A DNA stretch of 64,000 bases from Agrococcus baldri (GTDB taxonomy: Bacteria > Actinomycetota > Actinomycetes > Actinomycetales > Microbacteriaceae): contig FOZN01000001.1 in the NCBI GenBank assembly GCA_900114805.1, forward strand, positions 788,968 through 852,967. The letters are read 5' to 3'. Below are positions 1 to 8,309 of this stretch, one piece after another. The notes under the pieces were generated by a model that worked only from the letters and a program-made list of their open reading frames with translations, did not search any database and was not told the origin of the DNA. Made by a program: the position numbers and the translations under genes. Each line of letters begins with the position of its first letter. Position 1 is the first letter of the stretch.

Positions 1-147
1 GAGCGCCTTCGCGGCGACGCCGTCGCCCTCGTGGATGAGGCCGAGCAGGATGTGCTCCGTGCCGATGTAGTTGTGGTTCAGCAGCTTCGCCTCTTCTTGG
101 GCGAGCACCACGACGCGGCGAGCGCGGTCGGTGAATCTCTCGAACAT
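1..147 (-). CDS. clpC: ClpC ATPase subunit, N-terminal fragment (cut by window edge)
   Basis: The first 49 codons of a Clp/Hsp100 AAA+ unfoldase, read from the ATG at 147 toward the window edge. The translation opens [11 protein letters not shown], continues with [19 protein letters not shown] and runs into [10 protein letters not shown], the canonical Clp N-domain start of ClpC. ClpC unfolds substrates for the ClpP1P2 protease in the cytoplasm. Only the start of the first N-domain repeat is visible; the ATPase domains lie outside. An AGGGAGGCAGCG stretch just before the ATG supplies a Shine-Dalgarno sequence. Position downstream of lysS matches the conserved lysS-clpC neighbourhood of actinobacteria, although the lsr2 gene usual between them is absent here. 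Confidence 0.93.
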   Translation of the reverse strand, partial: MFERFTDRARRVVVLAQEEAKLLNHNYIGTEHILLGLIHEGDGVAAKAL

Positions 148-311
148 CGCTGCCTCCCTTCCTTGGTTCCCGAGCGTAGCCGCGGGCGCGGGGGCGGCGT
201 GCGGCTGTTCGCTGTCGGCGCGACGCGGGACGACACAGACCGAGACAGACGGATGCGTCGTGGCCGCCGTGCGCACATCCCCCTTGCGCTCGTCACGGCT
301 CGCCGCTACCG

Positions 312-344
312 TATCGACAATCGATAACAACGATGATCGATAAC
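312..344. promoter_or_regulatory. Inverted and direct repeats upstream of the DUF2975/HTH pair
   Basis: TATCGA-CAA-TCGATA (312-326) is a perfect 6-bp inverted repeat. The right half with its next two bases, TCGATAAC, recurs at 337-344, 16 bp further on. The cluster sits 50-80 bp before the DUF2975 start at 393, in the spacer divergent to clpC, so it is a plausible operator for the HTH protein encoded by the second gene of the pair. It is also relatively AT-rich for this genome. The rest of the 148-392 spacer shows nothing else clear. Function is inferred from position and symmetry only. Confidence 0.4.
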
Positions 345-392
345 GTTCGGCGCAGCGTCGGCGGGCTCGGATCGACAGGGATGGGAGTTGCC

Positions 393-1136
393 ATGAGCGC
401 GATCGCAGGCATGACAGGCATCGTCATGGCCACGCTGCTGCTGGGCGCGATCGCGCTGCTGGTGGTCGGTGTGCGCGCGCGGCGCGACGGAGGCTCGGGC
501 GCCGTCGTGACCACGGCGCTGATCGTCGCCGCAGGATATGCAGTGCTCTCGGCGATCGGTGCGATCATCGCCCTGCTCGCCGTGCTGCTCCAGAACCCGG
601 TGGGCATCACCGTGCCGGTGCAGGAGTTCTGGCCGCAGCTGCCCGCGGGCGCAGAGGTCGGCGGCACGACCGCGACCCGCGCCGGCGGGGGCTTCTCCTC
701 GGCTGACCTGCTCATCGCCGACCTGAGCCTCGGCGCTCGGCTGTGCTGGGCGATCGCGCTGGCGCTCGGCTGGCTCGTGCCCGGCGCCGTCGCGGCGCTG
801 ATCGCCGTCGGGTGCCTGCGGCTGCGCGCCGGTCGGCCGTTCGCGCCGCTGCTCGAGCGCATGACGATGCTGACGGCAGTCGTCGTACTGGTCGGCGGCC
901 TGCTGGCCGAGGTGCTCGGCGACATCGCCGGCAGCATGGCGGCGCAGGAGGCTCTGGCGTGGACGAGCGCAGCCTGGACGGGCGATCTGGCGGACCCGTC
1001 CGTGCTGCTGCCGCAGCCCGGCTTCCGGATCGACGTGCCGCTGTGGCCCGTCGGCGCAGGCTTCGGGCTCGCCGCCCTCGCCACGGTCTTCCGCCACGGC
1101 CGTCAGCTGCAGCGCGACTCGGAGGGCCTCGTCTAG
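393..1136 (+). CDS. DUF2975-type membrane protein
   Basis: A 247-residue integral membrane protein with about four to five hydrophobic segments (roughly residues 7-28, 40-68, 107-150, 165-190 and 215-235) and a polar extracytoplasmic-looking stretch rich in Gly/Ala/Thr after the second. Hydropathy pattern and its coupling to a short Cro/CI-type HTH gene resemble DUF2975 proteins, which are typically paired with YozG-like regulators; the molecular function of the family is unknown. The ATG at 393 is preferred because GGGAG lies 5 nt before it; an upstream in-frame ATG at 333 falls inside the repeat cluster and has no ribosome site. Its stop TAG shares one base with the next gene's GTG, so the two are translationally coupled. 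Confidence 0.65.
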   Translation: MSAIAGMTGIVMATLLLGAIALLVVGVRARRDGGSGAVVTTALIVAAGYAVLSAIGAIIALLAVLLQNPVGITVPVQEFWPQLPAGAEVGGTTATRAGGGFSSADLLIADLSLGARLCWAIALALGWLVPGAVAALIAVGCLRLRAGRPFAPLLERMTMLTAVVVLVGGLLAEVLGDIAGSMAAQEALAWTSAAWTGDLADPSVLLPQPGFRIDVPLWPVGAGFGLAALATVFRHGRQLQRDSEGLV

Positions 1137-1384
1137 TGCCCGCGGAGGAGGATCTCTCGCGCCTGCACTGCCGGCTCGACGAGCTGCTCGTCGAGCGCGG
1201 CATCACCCTGACGGCGCTCGCCGAGCAGGTGGGCGTCAGCCTGGTCAACCTCTCGGTGCTGAAGAACGACCGGGCCAAGGCCATCCGCTTCTCCACCCTG
1301 ATCGCGCTCTGCGACGCGCTCGGGTGCCAGCCGGGCGAGCTGTTCACGGTCGACGCTCACGGAACGCAAGGCTCCGCTCGATAG
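1136..1384 (+). CDS. Small Cro/CI-type HTH regulator (YozG-like)
   Basis: An 82-residue DNA-binding protein. After a short acidic start (PAEEDLSRL) the whole chain is one five-helix XRE-type domain: LDELLVERGITLTALAEQ, GVSLVNLSVLKNDRAKA and a final FSTLIALCDALGCQPGELF helix. The terminal "LGCQPGELF" motif is typical of the YozG group that accompanies DUF2975 membrane proteins. Translation starts at GTG 1136, overlapping the preceding stop (TAGTG), so expression depends on the upstream gene. It probably autoregulates the pair through the repeats at 312-344, and the membrane partner may modulate it; both points are inference. Confidence 0.8.
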   Translation: MPAEEDLSRLHCRLDELLVERGITLTALAEQVGVSLVNLSVLKNDRAKAIRFSTLIALCDALGCQPGELFTVDAHGTQGSAR

Positions 1385-1411
1385 CCTCGATGCGAAGACG
1401 CGAGGAGCACG

Positions 1412-2833
1412 GTGACCGATCAGCCCCAGCCCTGGGACCAGCCGCAGGGACAGCAGCCCGACGCCGGGCAGCAGCCGCAGTACGGGCAGTACTACGGAGA
1501 ACCCGCGCAGTACGGGCAGCAGCCGCAGCATGGCGCGCTCGGTCGGTACGGCCAGCCGCCGTTCGGCGCCCCGGCGCCCGGCTACGGGCAGCCCCAGGGG
1601 CAGTCCCACTTCGGGCAGCCCCAGTACGGGCAGCCGCAGTACGGCACCGCGCCCTATGGCCAGCCAGGCTTCGCCATGCAGCCGCCGGCCCCGAAGCGCC
1701 CGGCGCTGCTGCCTGCCGCGCTGCCGATGTCGGGCCTCTCCTATCCGCAGGCGTTCCGGCCGTTCGAGCGTCGCGTCGGCCGCTGGTTCATCGCCTGGGC
1801 GATCGCCATCGGCTTCTTCATGGCGGGCCAGATCATCTCGCTCACCCTGATGCTGCCGGGCCTTGTCGACTTCTTCGCCACCCTCGACCCGACGACCATG
1901 CCGACCGACGAGACCCAGCTGGGCATGGACTTCATCGAGTCTGTGGTCGCGACTCCGCTCGGCATGGTCGCGGTGAACATGGCGTGGGCGGCGATGATCC
2001 CCGGAGCGATCGTGGCGATGGCGGGGTTCGGCAAGGGTGCCGCCGGCTTCGCGATGAGCGTGGTCGGCCGCTGGCGCTGGAGCGCCGTGGCCCGCTCGGC
2101 GCTGGTGATCGTGCCGATCTTCGCCGTCTACATCGGCATCTCGCTCTGGATGGATCCCACGCTCGAATGGCAGTGGAACCCCAACTGGGGCCTCGTCATC
2201 GCCGTGCTGCTGACCACGCCGCTGCAGTCGACCGGCGAGGAGTTCACCTTCCGCGGGCTGCTGCCGCAGCTGATGGGCGGCTGGCGCGTGCACCGCTACG
2301 TGCCGGCGCTCGTGATGCTGCTGCCGGTGCTGCTGGTGATGGTGCTGCAGCCGGCCACCTGGTGGCTGTCGCTGCTTGCGCTCGTCGCCGCGGCGGTGGG
2401 CCCCTGGGTGCTCCCCGGCCGCTTCGGCACCGCGGTCTGGACCGGCGTCGCGACCGGCCTCCTCTTCGGTGCCATGCATGCGCATCCGTCGATCGCGGCG
2501 ACGCTGCAGCTCGCCCTGGTCGGCTTCACCTGCTCGATGCTCACGTACCGCACCGGCGGTCTCGAGGCGGCGTCCGTGCTGCACACCTCGAACAACGTGT
2601 TCATCATGGTGCCGCTCGCGCTCACCGGCACCTCGGCGTTCTCGGGCCAGCCGGTCGCGGGCGAGGACTGGCTCTCGACCGCCATCACGGCGGCGGCGCT
2701 CGGCCTCGCCTACCTCGCGGTGCACTTCACGATGGCGAAGACGCAGCGCTTCACCACCGGCAGCGCCGCCGCCGACATGCTCGAACCGCGGCCGGTCGCG
2801 CCGCAGCAGCCGGCGCCGGCCAGCGCCTACTGA
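1412..2833 (+). CDS. CPBP-family intramembrane glutamic endopeptidase
   Basis: A 473-residue membrane protein of the CPBP (Abi/CaaX protease-like) family. The first ~90 residues are a low-complexity cytoplasmic tail of Gln/Pro/Gly/Tyr repeats (many "QPQYGQ" units); the rest has about eight hydrophobic segments. The catalytic signature is present: EEFTFRG (EExxxR, about residue 274), FGAMHAH (about 350) and HTSNN (about 390). CPBP enzymes cleave inside membranes or process prenylated/small peptides; the substrate here is unknown. The GTG at 1412 has GAGGAG 4-5 nt upstream. It is an isolated gene with its stop facing the convergent small membrane protein at 2894. Confidence 0.85.
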   Translation: MTDQPQPWDQPQGQQPDAGQQPQYGQYYGEPAQYGQQPQHGALGRYGQPPFGAPAPGYGQPQGQSHFGQPQYGQPQYGTAPYGQPGFAMQPPAPKRPALLPAALPMSGLSYPQAFRPFERRVGRWFIAWAIAIGFFMAGQIISLTLMLPGLVDFFATLDPTTMPTDETQLGMDFIESVVATPLGMVAVNMAWAAMIPGAIVAMAGFGKGAAGFAMSVVGRWRWSAVARSALVIVPIFAVYIGISLWMDPTLEWQWNPNWGLVIAVLLTTPLQSTGEEFTFRGLLPQLMGGWRVHRYVPALVMLLPVLLVMVLQPATWWLSLLALVAAAVGPWVLPGRFGTAVWTGVATGLLFGAMHAHPSIAATLQLALVGFTCSMLTYRTGGLEAASVLHTSNNVFIMVPLALTGTSAFSGQPVAGEDWLSTAITAAALGLAYLAVHFTMAKTQRFTTGSAAADMLEPRPVAPQQPAPASAY

Positions 2834-2893
2834 GCGAAGCGCCGGCGCTTGCCGCAGGCGCGCCCGATGCGCGGGCGACTGCCGCAGGAACGA

Positions 2894-3241
2894 CTACTGC
2901 GGGTCGGGCGGGCTGGCCGAGTGCACCGGCTCAACCACCGCATCCGGCATCGCACTCGCGGTCGCGCCAGCGGTTGCGCCCGCGCCCGTCGCGGCGGCGG
3001 TGCCCGGGGTTGCGCCCGCGCCCGTGGCTGCGCCCGTGCCCGCGGCAGCGCCGGTGGATGCGCCAGCGACCTTCGGCGGCAGGCCCAGCTTGGCGCGCTC
3101 CTCGGCCTCGATGCGGTCGTACTCGCGGCGCGCGGTGCGGTCGCCGCGCAGGATCATGCGCATGACCATCCAGAAGATGAGCCCGAGCACGATGGTCGGC
3201 ACGAGCGAGAAGATCGCGTTCCCCCACCAGCTCTCAGGCAT
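2894..3241 (-). CDS. Small single-pass membrane protein with Ala/Gly/Thr-rich tail
   Basis: A 115-residue protein: short N-terminus, one hydrophobic helix (about residues 11-30, FSLVPTIVLGLIFWMVMRMI), a charged linker (GDRTARREYDRIEAEERAKLG) and a C-terminal low-complexity tail of Gly-Ala-Thr repeats encoded by an imperfect DNA repeat around 2965-3060. The helix plus charged amphipathic segment resembles small lysS-adjacent membrane proteins annotated as hypothetical in actinobacteria. No catalytic motif is visible. It starts 20 bases after the lysS stop on the same strand and is probably co-transcribed. Function unknown. Confidence 0.7.
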   Translation of the reverse strand: MPESWWGNAIFSLVPTIVLGLIFWMVMRMILRGDRTARREYDRIEAEERAKLGLPPKVAGASTGAAAGTGAATGAGATPGTAAATGAGATAGATASAMPDAVVEPVHSASPPDPQ

Positions 3242-3261
3242 GGCTCGAGTCTACCGCCGGC

Positions 3262-5037
3262 TCAGGTGAGCAGCTCGCGCACCCGCTCGCGGCCGATCGC
3301 GAGCAGCAGCGTCGGGATGCGCGGCCCCGTCTCGCGGCCGACGAGCAGCCGGTAGAGCAGCGCGAAGAACGCGCGCTGGGCCGCCGAGAGCTCCTTGTCG
3401 CCCTTCACCATGGCGCCCGGCTCGAGGCCGCGCTGCACCTTCGCGACGCCGTACACCTGGTGCGTCAGCCCGTCGAGCGTCCACGCCTCCTCGATCGCCG
3501 GCAGCCCCTGGCCGCCGTCGAGCAGCAGCCGCACGCCGTCGCGCTCGGTCTCGGTGAGCGCATCGAGCGCCTCCCGGTCGGGCGCGTCCCGCACGGCCGT
3601 GTGCTCCTCGTCCGGCATGTGGGTCGCGACCCAGGCCTCGACCCTGTCGAGCCGCGGGCGCAGCGGGTCGAGCGAGGTGATCGGATCCTCTGCGTCGAGC
3701 CCGCCCAGGATCCGCAGCACCTGCGCCTCGTCGCCGAAGGTGATGTCGACGATGGATGCGAGGGTGCGGTAGGCGACGCGGCGCGGGGTCTGCGGCAGGG
3801 TTTCGTGGGCGGTCGAGGTGGCGCGCTCGAGCGCGGCGAGCTCCGCCTCGCCCGCCGTGCCGGCGTCGGCCTTGCGAAGCAGCGCGTCCCACTCGTCGTA
3901 GGTGCGCTGCAGCTCGGAGCCGAAGGCGACGTCGAAGGACTGGTTCATCCGGCGGCGGGCGTAGAGCCAGCGCAGCACGGGCGCCTCCATCACCGCGAGC
4001 GCGTCGGCGGGCACGGGGGCGCCGCCGCGCGAGGACGACATCTTGGCGACGCCGCCGAAGCCGACGAAGGCGTACATCGGGCCCAGCGGCCGCTGCCAGC
4101 CGAACACGGGCGCGAGCTCGAGCCCGACCTGGAAGGAGGAGCCGGGGCTCTGGTGGTCGACGCCGGAGGGCTCGAACACGACCCGCTCGTAGGCCCAGCG
4201 CATCGGCCAGTCGACCTTCCAGACCAGCTTGCCCGAGCGGAACTCCCGCAGCAGCACCGTCTCGCGGTGCCCGCACTGGCACGAGTAGGTCATCTCGGTC
4301 GACTCGTCGTCGTAGGCCTCGATGGTGGTGAGGTCCTTGCCGCAGCGCGTGCAGTAGGGCTTGTAGGGGTAGTACTCGGTGCCGCCGGACTCGACACCCG
4401 CAGAGCCGTCGTCCTCGGCGGCCGCGCCGGAGGACGCGTCGAGCGCCCGCTGCAGCTCCTCGTCCTCGTCCTTGGCGGCGGGCAGGGTGCGGAACTGCGC
4501 CAGGATCGCGTCGATCTCGCGGCGGTGCCGCATGGCGTGCAGGATCTGCTCGGTGTAGGCGCCGGCGGCGTACTGCTCGGTCTGGCTGATGCCCCGGTAG
4601 CGGATGCCCGCCTCGGCGAAGGAGGCCTCGGCGGCACTGCGGAAGTGCGCGGCCCACGACTCGTGCTCGCTGCCGGGCGGGGCCGGCACGCTGGTGAGCG
4701 GCTTGCCGATGTGCTCGCTCCACGTCTCGTCGACGCCCTCGATGCCGGCGGGCACCTTGCGGAAGCGGTCGTAGTCGTCCCAGCTGAAGATGTGCTCGGC
4801 CTCGAGGCCGCGGCGCTGGATCTCGTCGACGACCAGGTGCGGGCTCATCACCTCGCGGAAGTTGCCGAGGTGGATCGGTCCGGAGGGCGAGATGCCGGAT
4901 GCGGCGACGGGCACGGTGCCGCGGCGTGCGGCCTCGGCGATCACGTCATCGGCGAGGCGCGAGACCCAGTCGGCCCGCTCGGGCTCGGCGGCGGCCTCGA
5001 GCGTGCCGGTGTCGGCGGCGGTGCTGTCGTCAGGCAT
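3262..5037 (-). CDS. lysS: Lysyl-tRNA synthetase, class I
   Basis: Attaches lysine to tRNA-Lys. This is the class I (archaeal-type) enzyme, shown by the Rossmann signatures PSGPIHLGN (HIGH-like, near residue 45) and KMSSS (KMSKS-like, near 330). Between them is a zinc-ribbon-like insert with YCTRCGK and YSCQCGH, preceded by an acidic Ser/Ala-rich stretch. Length (591 residues from the ATG at 5037) fits the family with that insert. An in-frame GTG at 5070 would add 11 residues; neither start has an ideal ribosome site, so the N-terminus is uncertain. The gene follows panC after a 134-167-base spacer holding a large hairpin (5126-5174). Confidence 0.95.
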   Translation of the reverse strand: MPDDSTAADTGTLEAAAEPERADWVSRLADDVIAEAARRGTVPVAASGISPSGPIHLGNFREVMSPHLVVDEIQRRGLEAEHIFSWDDYDRFRKVPAGIEGVDETWSEHIGKPLTSVPAPPGSEHESWAAHFRSAAEASFAEAGIRYRGISQTEQYAAGAYTEQILHAMRHRREIDAILAQFRTLPAAKDEDEELQRALDASSGAAAEDDGSAGVESGGTEYYPYKPYCTRCGKDLTTIEAYDDESTEMTYSCQCGHRETVLLREFRSGKLVWKVDWPMRWAYERVVFEPSGVDHQSPGSSFQVGLELAPVFGWQRPLGPMYAFVGFGGVAKMSSSRGGAPVPADALAVMEAPVLRWLYARRRMNQSFDVAFGSELQRTYDEWDALLRKADAGTAGEAELAALERATSTAHETLPQTPRRVAYRTLASIVDITFGDEAQVLRILGGLDAEDPITSLDPLRPRLDRVEAWVATHMPDEEHTAVRDAPDREALDALTETERDGVRLLLDGGQGLPAIEEAWTLDGLTHQVYGVAKVQRGLEPGAMVKGDKELSAAQRAFFALLYRLLVGRETGPRIPTLLLAIGRERVRELLT

Positions 5038-5125
5038 CTCAGTCACGACTCCCGATCCTACCGACGCCACCGCATCCGCCGCCCTTCGCCTGCGCGCGCA
5101 TGCCGCCCGTTCGCGGTGGGCAACA

Positions 5126-5174
5126 GGGTCACGAACTGCTGTCCACGGCGCGCGTCTCGCGCAGAACGTGACCC
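5126..5174 (-). other. Long inverted repeat between panC and lysS
   Basis: GGGTCACG-AA-CTGC (5126-5139) pairs with GCAG-AA-CGTGACCC (5161-5174): 12 of 14 positions pair around a symmetric AA/AA internal loop, closing a 21-nt GC-rich loop. Transcribed from the minus strand it lies 31 bases after the panC stop and about 90 bases before lysS. It could be a terminator, an attenuator in a lysS leader or an RNA-stability element. There is no U-tract, as is common in this group. Confidence 0.45.
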
Positions 5175-5204
5175 ATCTGCAGCGGGCGCACGAGCCCGCA
5201 GGCG

Positions 5205-6074
5205 TCAGGGGACGACGGTGATGAGGTTGTCGATCAGCCGCACGGTGTTCGATGAGCCGGTGCCGACGCGGGCGGCGACCAGCACCTGCACGGGGCCGTG
5301 GTGCGACTCGCCCGCGAACGCGAACGTGGCCGGGTCGACGATCGCCAGGTAGTCGAGCTGCACGCCGGTGTCGGACTGGAACACCGACTGCGCCGCCGCC
5401 AGCATCGCCTCGACGCCGCGGTCGGCAGCGGAGCCCGCCGCCTCGAGCGCGCGCGAGAGGGCGAGGGCATCCTGCCGCTCCCCCGGCGACAGCAGCGCGT
5501 TGCGGCTCGAGAGCGCCAGCCCGTCGGCCTCGCGCACCGTCGGCACGCCGACGATCGTCAGCGGCAGGTTCAGGTCGCGCACCATGCGGCGCACGAGGAA
5601 GAGCTGCTGCGCATCCTTCTCGCCGAAGACCGCGACGTCGGGCCGCACGATCGAGAAGAGCTTCGCCACCACGGTCAGCACGCCGTCGTAGTGGCCGGGC
5701 CGGCTGCGGCCCTCGAGCACCGTGCCGAGGCGGCCGGCGGTGACGAGCGTGGCGCTGCGGCCGCCGTCCGGGTACATCTCCTCGACCGAGGGCATGAAGA
5801 CCGCCTCGACCCCCAGCACGATGAGCTGCTCGGTGTCGGCCTTCGGCATGCGCGGGTAGCGGTCGAGATCCTCGTGCGGCCCGAACTGCAGCGGGTTGAC
5901 GAACACCGACGCGATCACGACGTCGGCGTGCTGGTGGGCGACGCGCACGAGTTCGAGGTGGCCGGCGTGCAGCGCCCCCATCGTCGGCACGAGCGCGACG
6001 CGCTTGCCCTCAGCGCGGGCACGCGCGACAAAGGTGCGGGCGTCGTCGATGGTGGTCAGGGTCTGGATGGGCAT
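5205..6074 (-). CDS. panC: Pantothenate synthetase (pantoate-beta-alanine ligase)
   Basis: Condenses pantoate and beta-alanine with ATP to make pantothenate for coenzyme A. The 289-residue length and the motifs are standard: VPTMGALHAGHLELVR (the HxGH nucleotide-binding signature, residues ~29-44), FVNPLQFGPHEDLDRYPR, RPGHYDGVLTVVAKLF, FGEKDAQQLFLVRRMV and RNALLSP. The ATG at 6074 has a GGAGAGCGC ribosome site. In the conserved actinobacterial gene order panC directly follows the DUF2520 gene; here that gene is 17.8 kb away at 23919, separated by the molybdenum/nitrate island, so panC must use its own promoter in the 6075-6129 divergent spacer. Confidence 0.97.
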   Translation of the reverse strand: MPIQTLTTIDDARTFVARARAEGKRVALVPTMGALHAGHLELVRVAHQHADVVIASVFVNPLQFGPHEDLDRYPRMPKADTEQLIVLGVEAVFMPSVEEMYPDGGRSATLVTAGRLGTVLEGRSRPGHYDGVLTVVAKLFSIVRPDVAVFGEKDAQQLFLVRRMVRDLNLPLTIVGVPTVREADGLALSSRNALLSPGERQDALALSRALEAAGSAADRGVEAMLAAAQSVFQSDTGVQLDYLAIVDPATFAFAGESHHGPVQVLVAARVGTGSSNTVRLIDNLITVVP

Positions 6075-6129
6075 GCGCTCTCCACGGTGCGGGGACTCGT
6101 AGAAGCCTAGAGGTGCCTAGGCTGGGCTC

Positions 6130-6609
6130 ATGCCGCACCGCGCAGTCGTCATCACGGTCTCCGACCGCGCCGCCGCGGGCACGAGGGCGGATGCGTCGGG
6201 TCCCGTCGCGGTCGAGGCGCTGCGGCGGGCGGGATTCGCGTGCGACGACGCGGTCGTCGTGCCCGACGGCGCCGACTCGGTCGAGGCGGCGCTGCGCGAT
6301 GCCCTCGCGGCACGGCCGCTGCTCGTGCTCACCAGCGGAGGCACCGGCATCGCGCCGAGCGACCAGACGCCGGAGGGCACCGACCGCGTGCTCGAGCGCC
6401 CGGTGCCGGGCATCGCCGAGGAGCTGCGCCGCATCGGTGCGGCCGCGGCGCCCGGCGGCCTGCTCTCCCGCGGCCTCGCGGGCGTCGCGGGCGGGGCGCT
6501 GGTCGTGAACCTGCCGGGCTCGCCCGGCGGCGTCGCCGACGGGGTCGAGGCGGTGCTGCGCGTCGCCGACCACGTCGCGAGCCAGCTGGGCGGCGGTGAC
6601 CACCGATGA
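6130..6609 (+). CDS. mog: Molybdopterin adenylyltransferase (MogA/MoaB family)
   Basis: A 159-residue MogA/MoaB-fold protein that adenylylates molybdopterin before metal insertion by MoeA. The molybdopterin-binding loop LTSGGTGIAPSDQTPE (residues ~73-88), the RPVPGIAEELR segment and NLPGSPGGV (~127-135) are intact. A TAGGCT -10-like box ends 6 bases before the ATG, so the mRNA is probably leaderless. The stop overlaps the moaE start by 4 nt (ATGA). This is the first gene of the island on the plus strand, divergent from panC. Confidence 0.92.
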   Translation: MPHRAVVITVSDRAAAGTRADASGPVAVEALRRAGFACDDAVVVPDGADSVEAALRDALAARPLLVLTSGGTGIAPSDQTPEGTDRVLERPVPGIAEELRRIGAAAAPGGLLSRGLAGVAGGALVVNLPGSPGGVADGVEAVLRVADHVASQLGGGDHR

Positions 6610-7076
6610 GCGAGGCGATGCATGCCGGCGCCGCTACTGACTCCGCGGCCGGTGCCGTGCGCCTCGCGCGCGTCGAGAGCGTGCCGCTCGACCTGGCGGC
6701 GCACCTGGCCGCGGTGGAGGACGACACCGCCGGCGCGATCTCCACCTTCATCGGCCGCGTGCGCGATCACGACCCGCACGCGAGCGCGCCGGTCGTCGCG
6801 CTCGAGTACTCGGCGCACCCGGATGCGTCGGCGGCGCTGCGCGGCATCGCCGAGCGCGCCGCCGCGGGCACGCGGGCGGTGGTGGCGGTGAGCCACCGCG
6901 TCGGCACGCTGCAGGTGGGCGATCTGGCGGTCGTGATCGCGGTCGCCGCGCCGCACCGCGATGAGGCCTTCACCGTCTGCCGCGCCGTGATCGAGACGAT
7001 CAAGCTGGAGCTGCCGGTGTGGAAGCGGCAGCACGCCGCCGACGGATCGGCCCAGTGGCAGGGGCTCGGGGGCTGA
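6606..7076 (+). CDS. moaE: Molybdopterin synthase catalytic (large) subunit
   Basis: MoaE joins with MoaD to convert precursor Z (cyclic pyranopterin monophosphate) into molybdopterin. The 156-residue chain has the family landmarks GAISTFIGRVRDHD (residues ~39-52), LEYSAHPDA (~62-70), VAVSHRVGTLQVGD (~96-109), AAPHRDEAF and the C-terminal IKLELPVWKRQ with the active-site lysine. It overlaps mog by 4 nt and converges on moaD, which is on the opposite strand 34 bases away; the two synthase subunits are therefore in different transcripts here. Confidence 0.95.
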   Translation: MSEAMHAGAATDSAAGAVRLARVESVPLDLAAHLAAVEDDTAGAISTFIGRVRDHDPHASAPVVALEYSAHPDASAALRGIAERAAAGTRAVVAVSHRVGTLQVGDLAVVIAVAAPHRDEAFTVCRAVIETIKLELPVWKRQHAADGSAQWQGLGG

Positions 7077-7110
7077 TCGCTCGCCCGCGCGCGATCGGTG
7101 CGGCCGCGGC

Positions 7111-7344
7111 TCAGCCACCCGCGAACGGCGGCAGCACGTCGACGAGCTCGGCGTCGGCGAGCGAGGCGGCGTCGTCGACGCGAGAGCCGTCGACGAGCAC
7201 CGCGCACTGCGACAGGATGCCGGCGAGCCCCGGATGGTCGGCGACCAGGCCGGCGCGCAGCGCGCCGACGGTCTGCTCGCCGCGCCGCTCCTCGTCGAGA
7301 CCGGTGGCCTCCAGTGCGGCCGCGAAGTAGCGCACGCGGGTCAC
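7111..7344 (-). CDS. moaD: Molybdopterin synthase sulfur carrier subunit
   Basis: A 77-residue beta-grasp protein starting at GTG 7344 (VTRVRYFAAALEATG) and ending with the Gly-Gly carrier tail (LPPFAGG) that is adenylylated by MoeB and thiocarboxylated. Length and C-terminus are diagnostic. The GTG overlaps the stop of the DUF6457 gene (GTGA). It is the last gene of the minus-strand moeB-moeA-moaC-mobA-DUF6457-moaD run. Confidence 0.93.
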   Translation of the reverse strand: MTRVRYFAAALEATGLDEERRGEQTVGALRAGLVADHPGLAGILSQCAVLVDGSRVDDAASLADAELVDVLPPFAGG

Positions 7345-7640
7345 GCCGAGCCCTCCACGCTGTCGGTGGCGGCGCGGGTCTGCCACCGGTCGGCGAGCTT
7401 CGTGATGGCGGCGACGGCGGCCTCGATCTGCTCCGGATCGCCGCCGCGGGAGCCCGCGACCAGTCCGGCGACGAACGCGCTCAGCGGTGCCGCCGGGCGG
7501 GCGACGCCGACCGCGACGTCGCGCGCGAGATCGAGCACGAGCGCGATCGGCACCGCATCGGCGGGCAGGTCGAAGTGCGTGCGCAGGGCTACCGACCACT
7601 CGTCGAGCGCCTCCGGCGGCAGGGTGTGTGCGGTGCTCAT
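7341..7640 (-). CDS. DUF6457 molybdopterin-cluster protein
   Basis: A 99-residue soluble, largely helical protein starting at ATG 7640 (MSTAHTLPPEALDEW). Recognisable features are LDLARDVAVGVARPAAPLSAF and VAGLVAGSRGGDPEQIE, the pattern of DUF6457 proteins that accompany MobA in actinobacterial molybdenum cofactor clusters. It overlaps mobA upstream and moaD downstream by 4 nt each, so it is made in step with both. A role in guanylylation or cofactor handling is suggested only by context. Confidence 0.8.
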   Translation of the reverse strand: MSTAHTLPPEALDEWSVALRTHFDLPADAVPIALVLDLARDVAVGVARPAAPLSAFVAGLVAGSRGGDPEQIEAAVAAITKLADRWQTRAATDSVEGSA

Positions 7641-8302
7641 GGCGCCTCCTCCTGGCTGTCCTCGGTCGCTCGCGCCGCGTCGGCCCGAGCACGTGCCTGC
7701 TCCAGATCGTCCCAGGTGTCGACGTCCGCCGCCAGCGCTGCTGGCGCGTCGGCGAGCTCGAGCGCGAGCCGCGCCAGCAGCATCCGCATCGAGGCGCCAG
7801 CGCCCGACTCCGGCAGCGCTGCCGCCGCAGAGCGCAGCGCGCTCGTGCGGTAGAGCCCGCACAGCCACTGCGCGCGTCCGCCGACCGCGAGGCAGCGGCC
7901 GTCGAGCCCCGCCGGCAGCGCCTCGATGCCGTCGCGCAGCCGCAGCGCGGCGGCGGGTGCCGCCGGCTGATCGCACGCGAGCACGAGGGTCCACGCGGGC
8001 TCGGGCGCCGACGCCGGCTCCGCGAGCGCCGCCACGATGCCGGCGGCCGGCCCGCCGAGCGGCGGCTGCTCCCGCACCCAGCGCACGTGCGCGCCCACCG
8101 CATCCGCCACCGGGCCGGCGACGGTCACCGGACTGCAGCCGAGCGCCTCGGCGGCGTCGATCGCGAGCTGCAGCAGGCTGCGCCCGCCGACCTCGAGCAG
8201 CGGCTTGTGCACGCCGCCCATGCGCGAGCCGCGCCCGCCCGCGAGCAGCACCGCCGCGCAGCCGCCAGCCGGGGCTGCGGCATCGGTCGCCGGCGCGCTC
8301 AT
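7637..8302 (-). CDS. mobA: Molybdenum cofactor guanylyltransferase (MobA-like)
   Basis: Transfers GMP to Mo-molybdopterin, giving the MGD form needed by the nitrate reductase in this window. The 221-residue nucleotidyltransferase shows the N-terminal LLAGGRGSRMGGVHKPLL signature (residues ~19-36), REQPPLGGPAAGI and LACDQPAAPA (the metal-binding Asp). The C-terminus (VDTWDDLEQAR) is the typical MobA ending. ATG 8302 lies 7 bases after the moaC stop; the stop overlaps the DUF6457 start. Confidence 0.88.
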   Translation of the reverse strand: MSAPATDAAAPAGGCAAVLLAGGRGSRMGGVHKPLLEVGGRSLLQLAIDAAEALGCSPVTVAGPVADAVGAHVRWVREQPPLGGPAAGIVAALAEPASAPEPAWTLVLACDQPAAPAAALRLRDGIEALPAGLDGRCLAVGGRAQWLCGLYRTSALRSAAAALPESGAGASMRMLLARLALELADAPAALAADVDTWDDLEQARARADAARATEDSQEEAP

Positions 8303-8309
8303 CGGCCGC

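Noticed and set aside
3460..5352. Long plus-strand open frame opposite lysS and panC, and many similar long frames opposite other genes (e.g. 19-21 kb, 43.7-45.8 kb)
   Set aside because: High GC content leaves few stop codons in antisense frames; translations are Arg/Ala/Val-rich without motifs, and the opposite strand has clear genes.
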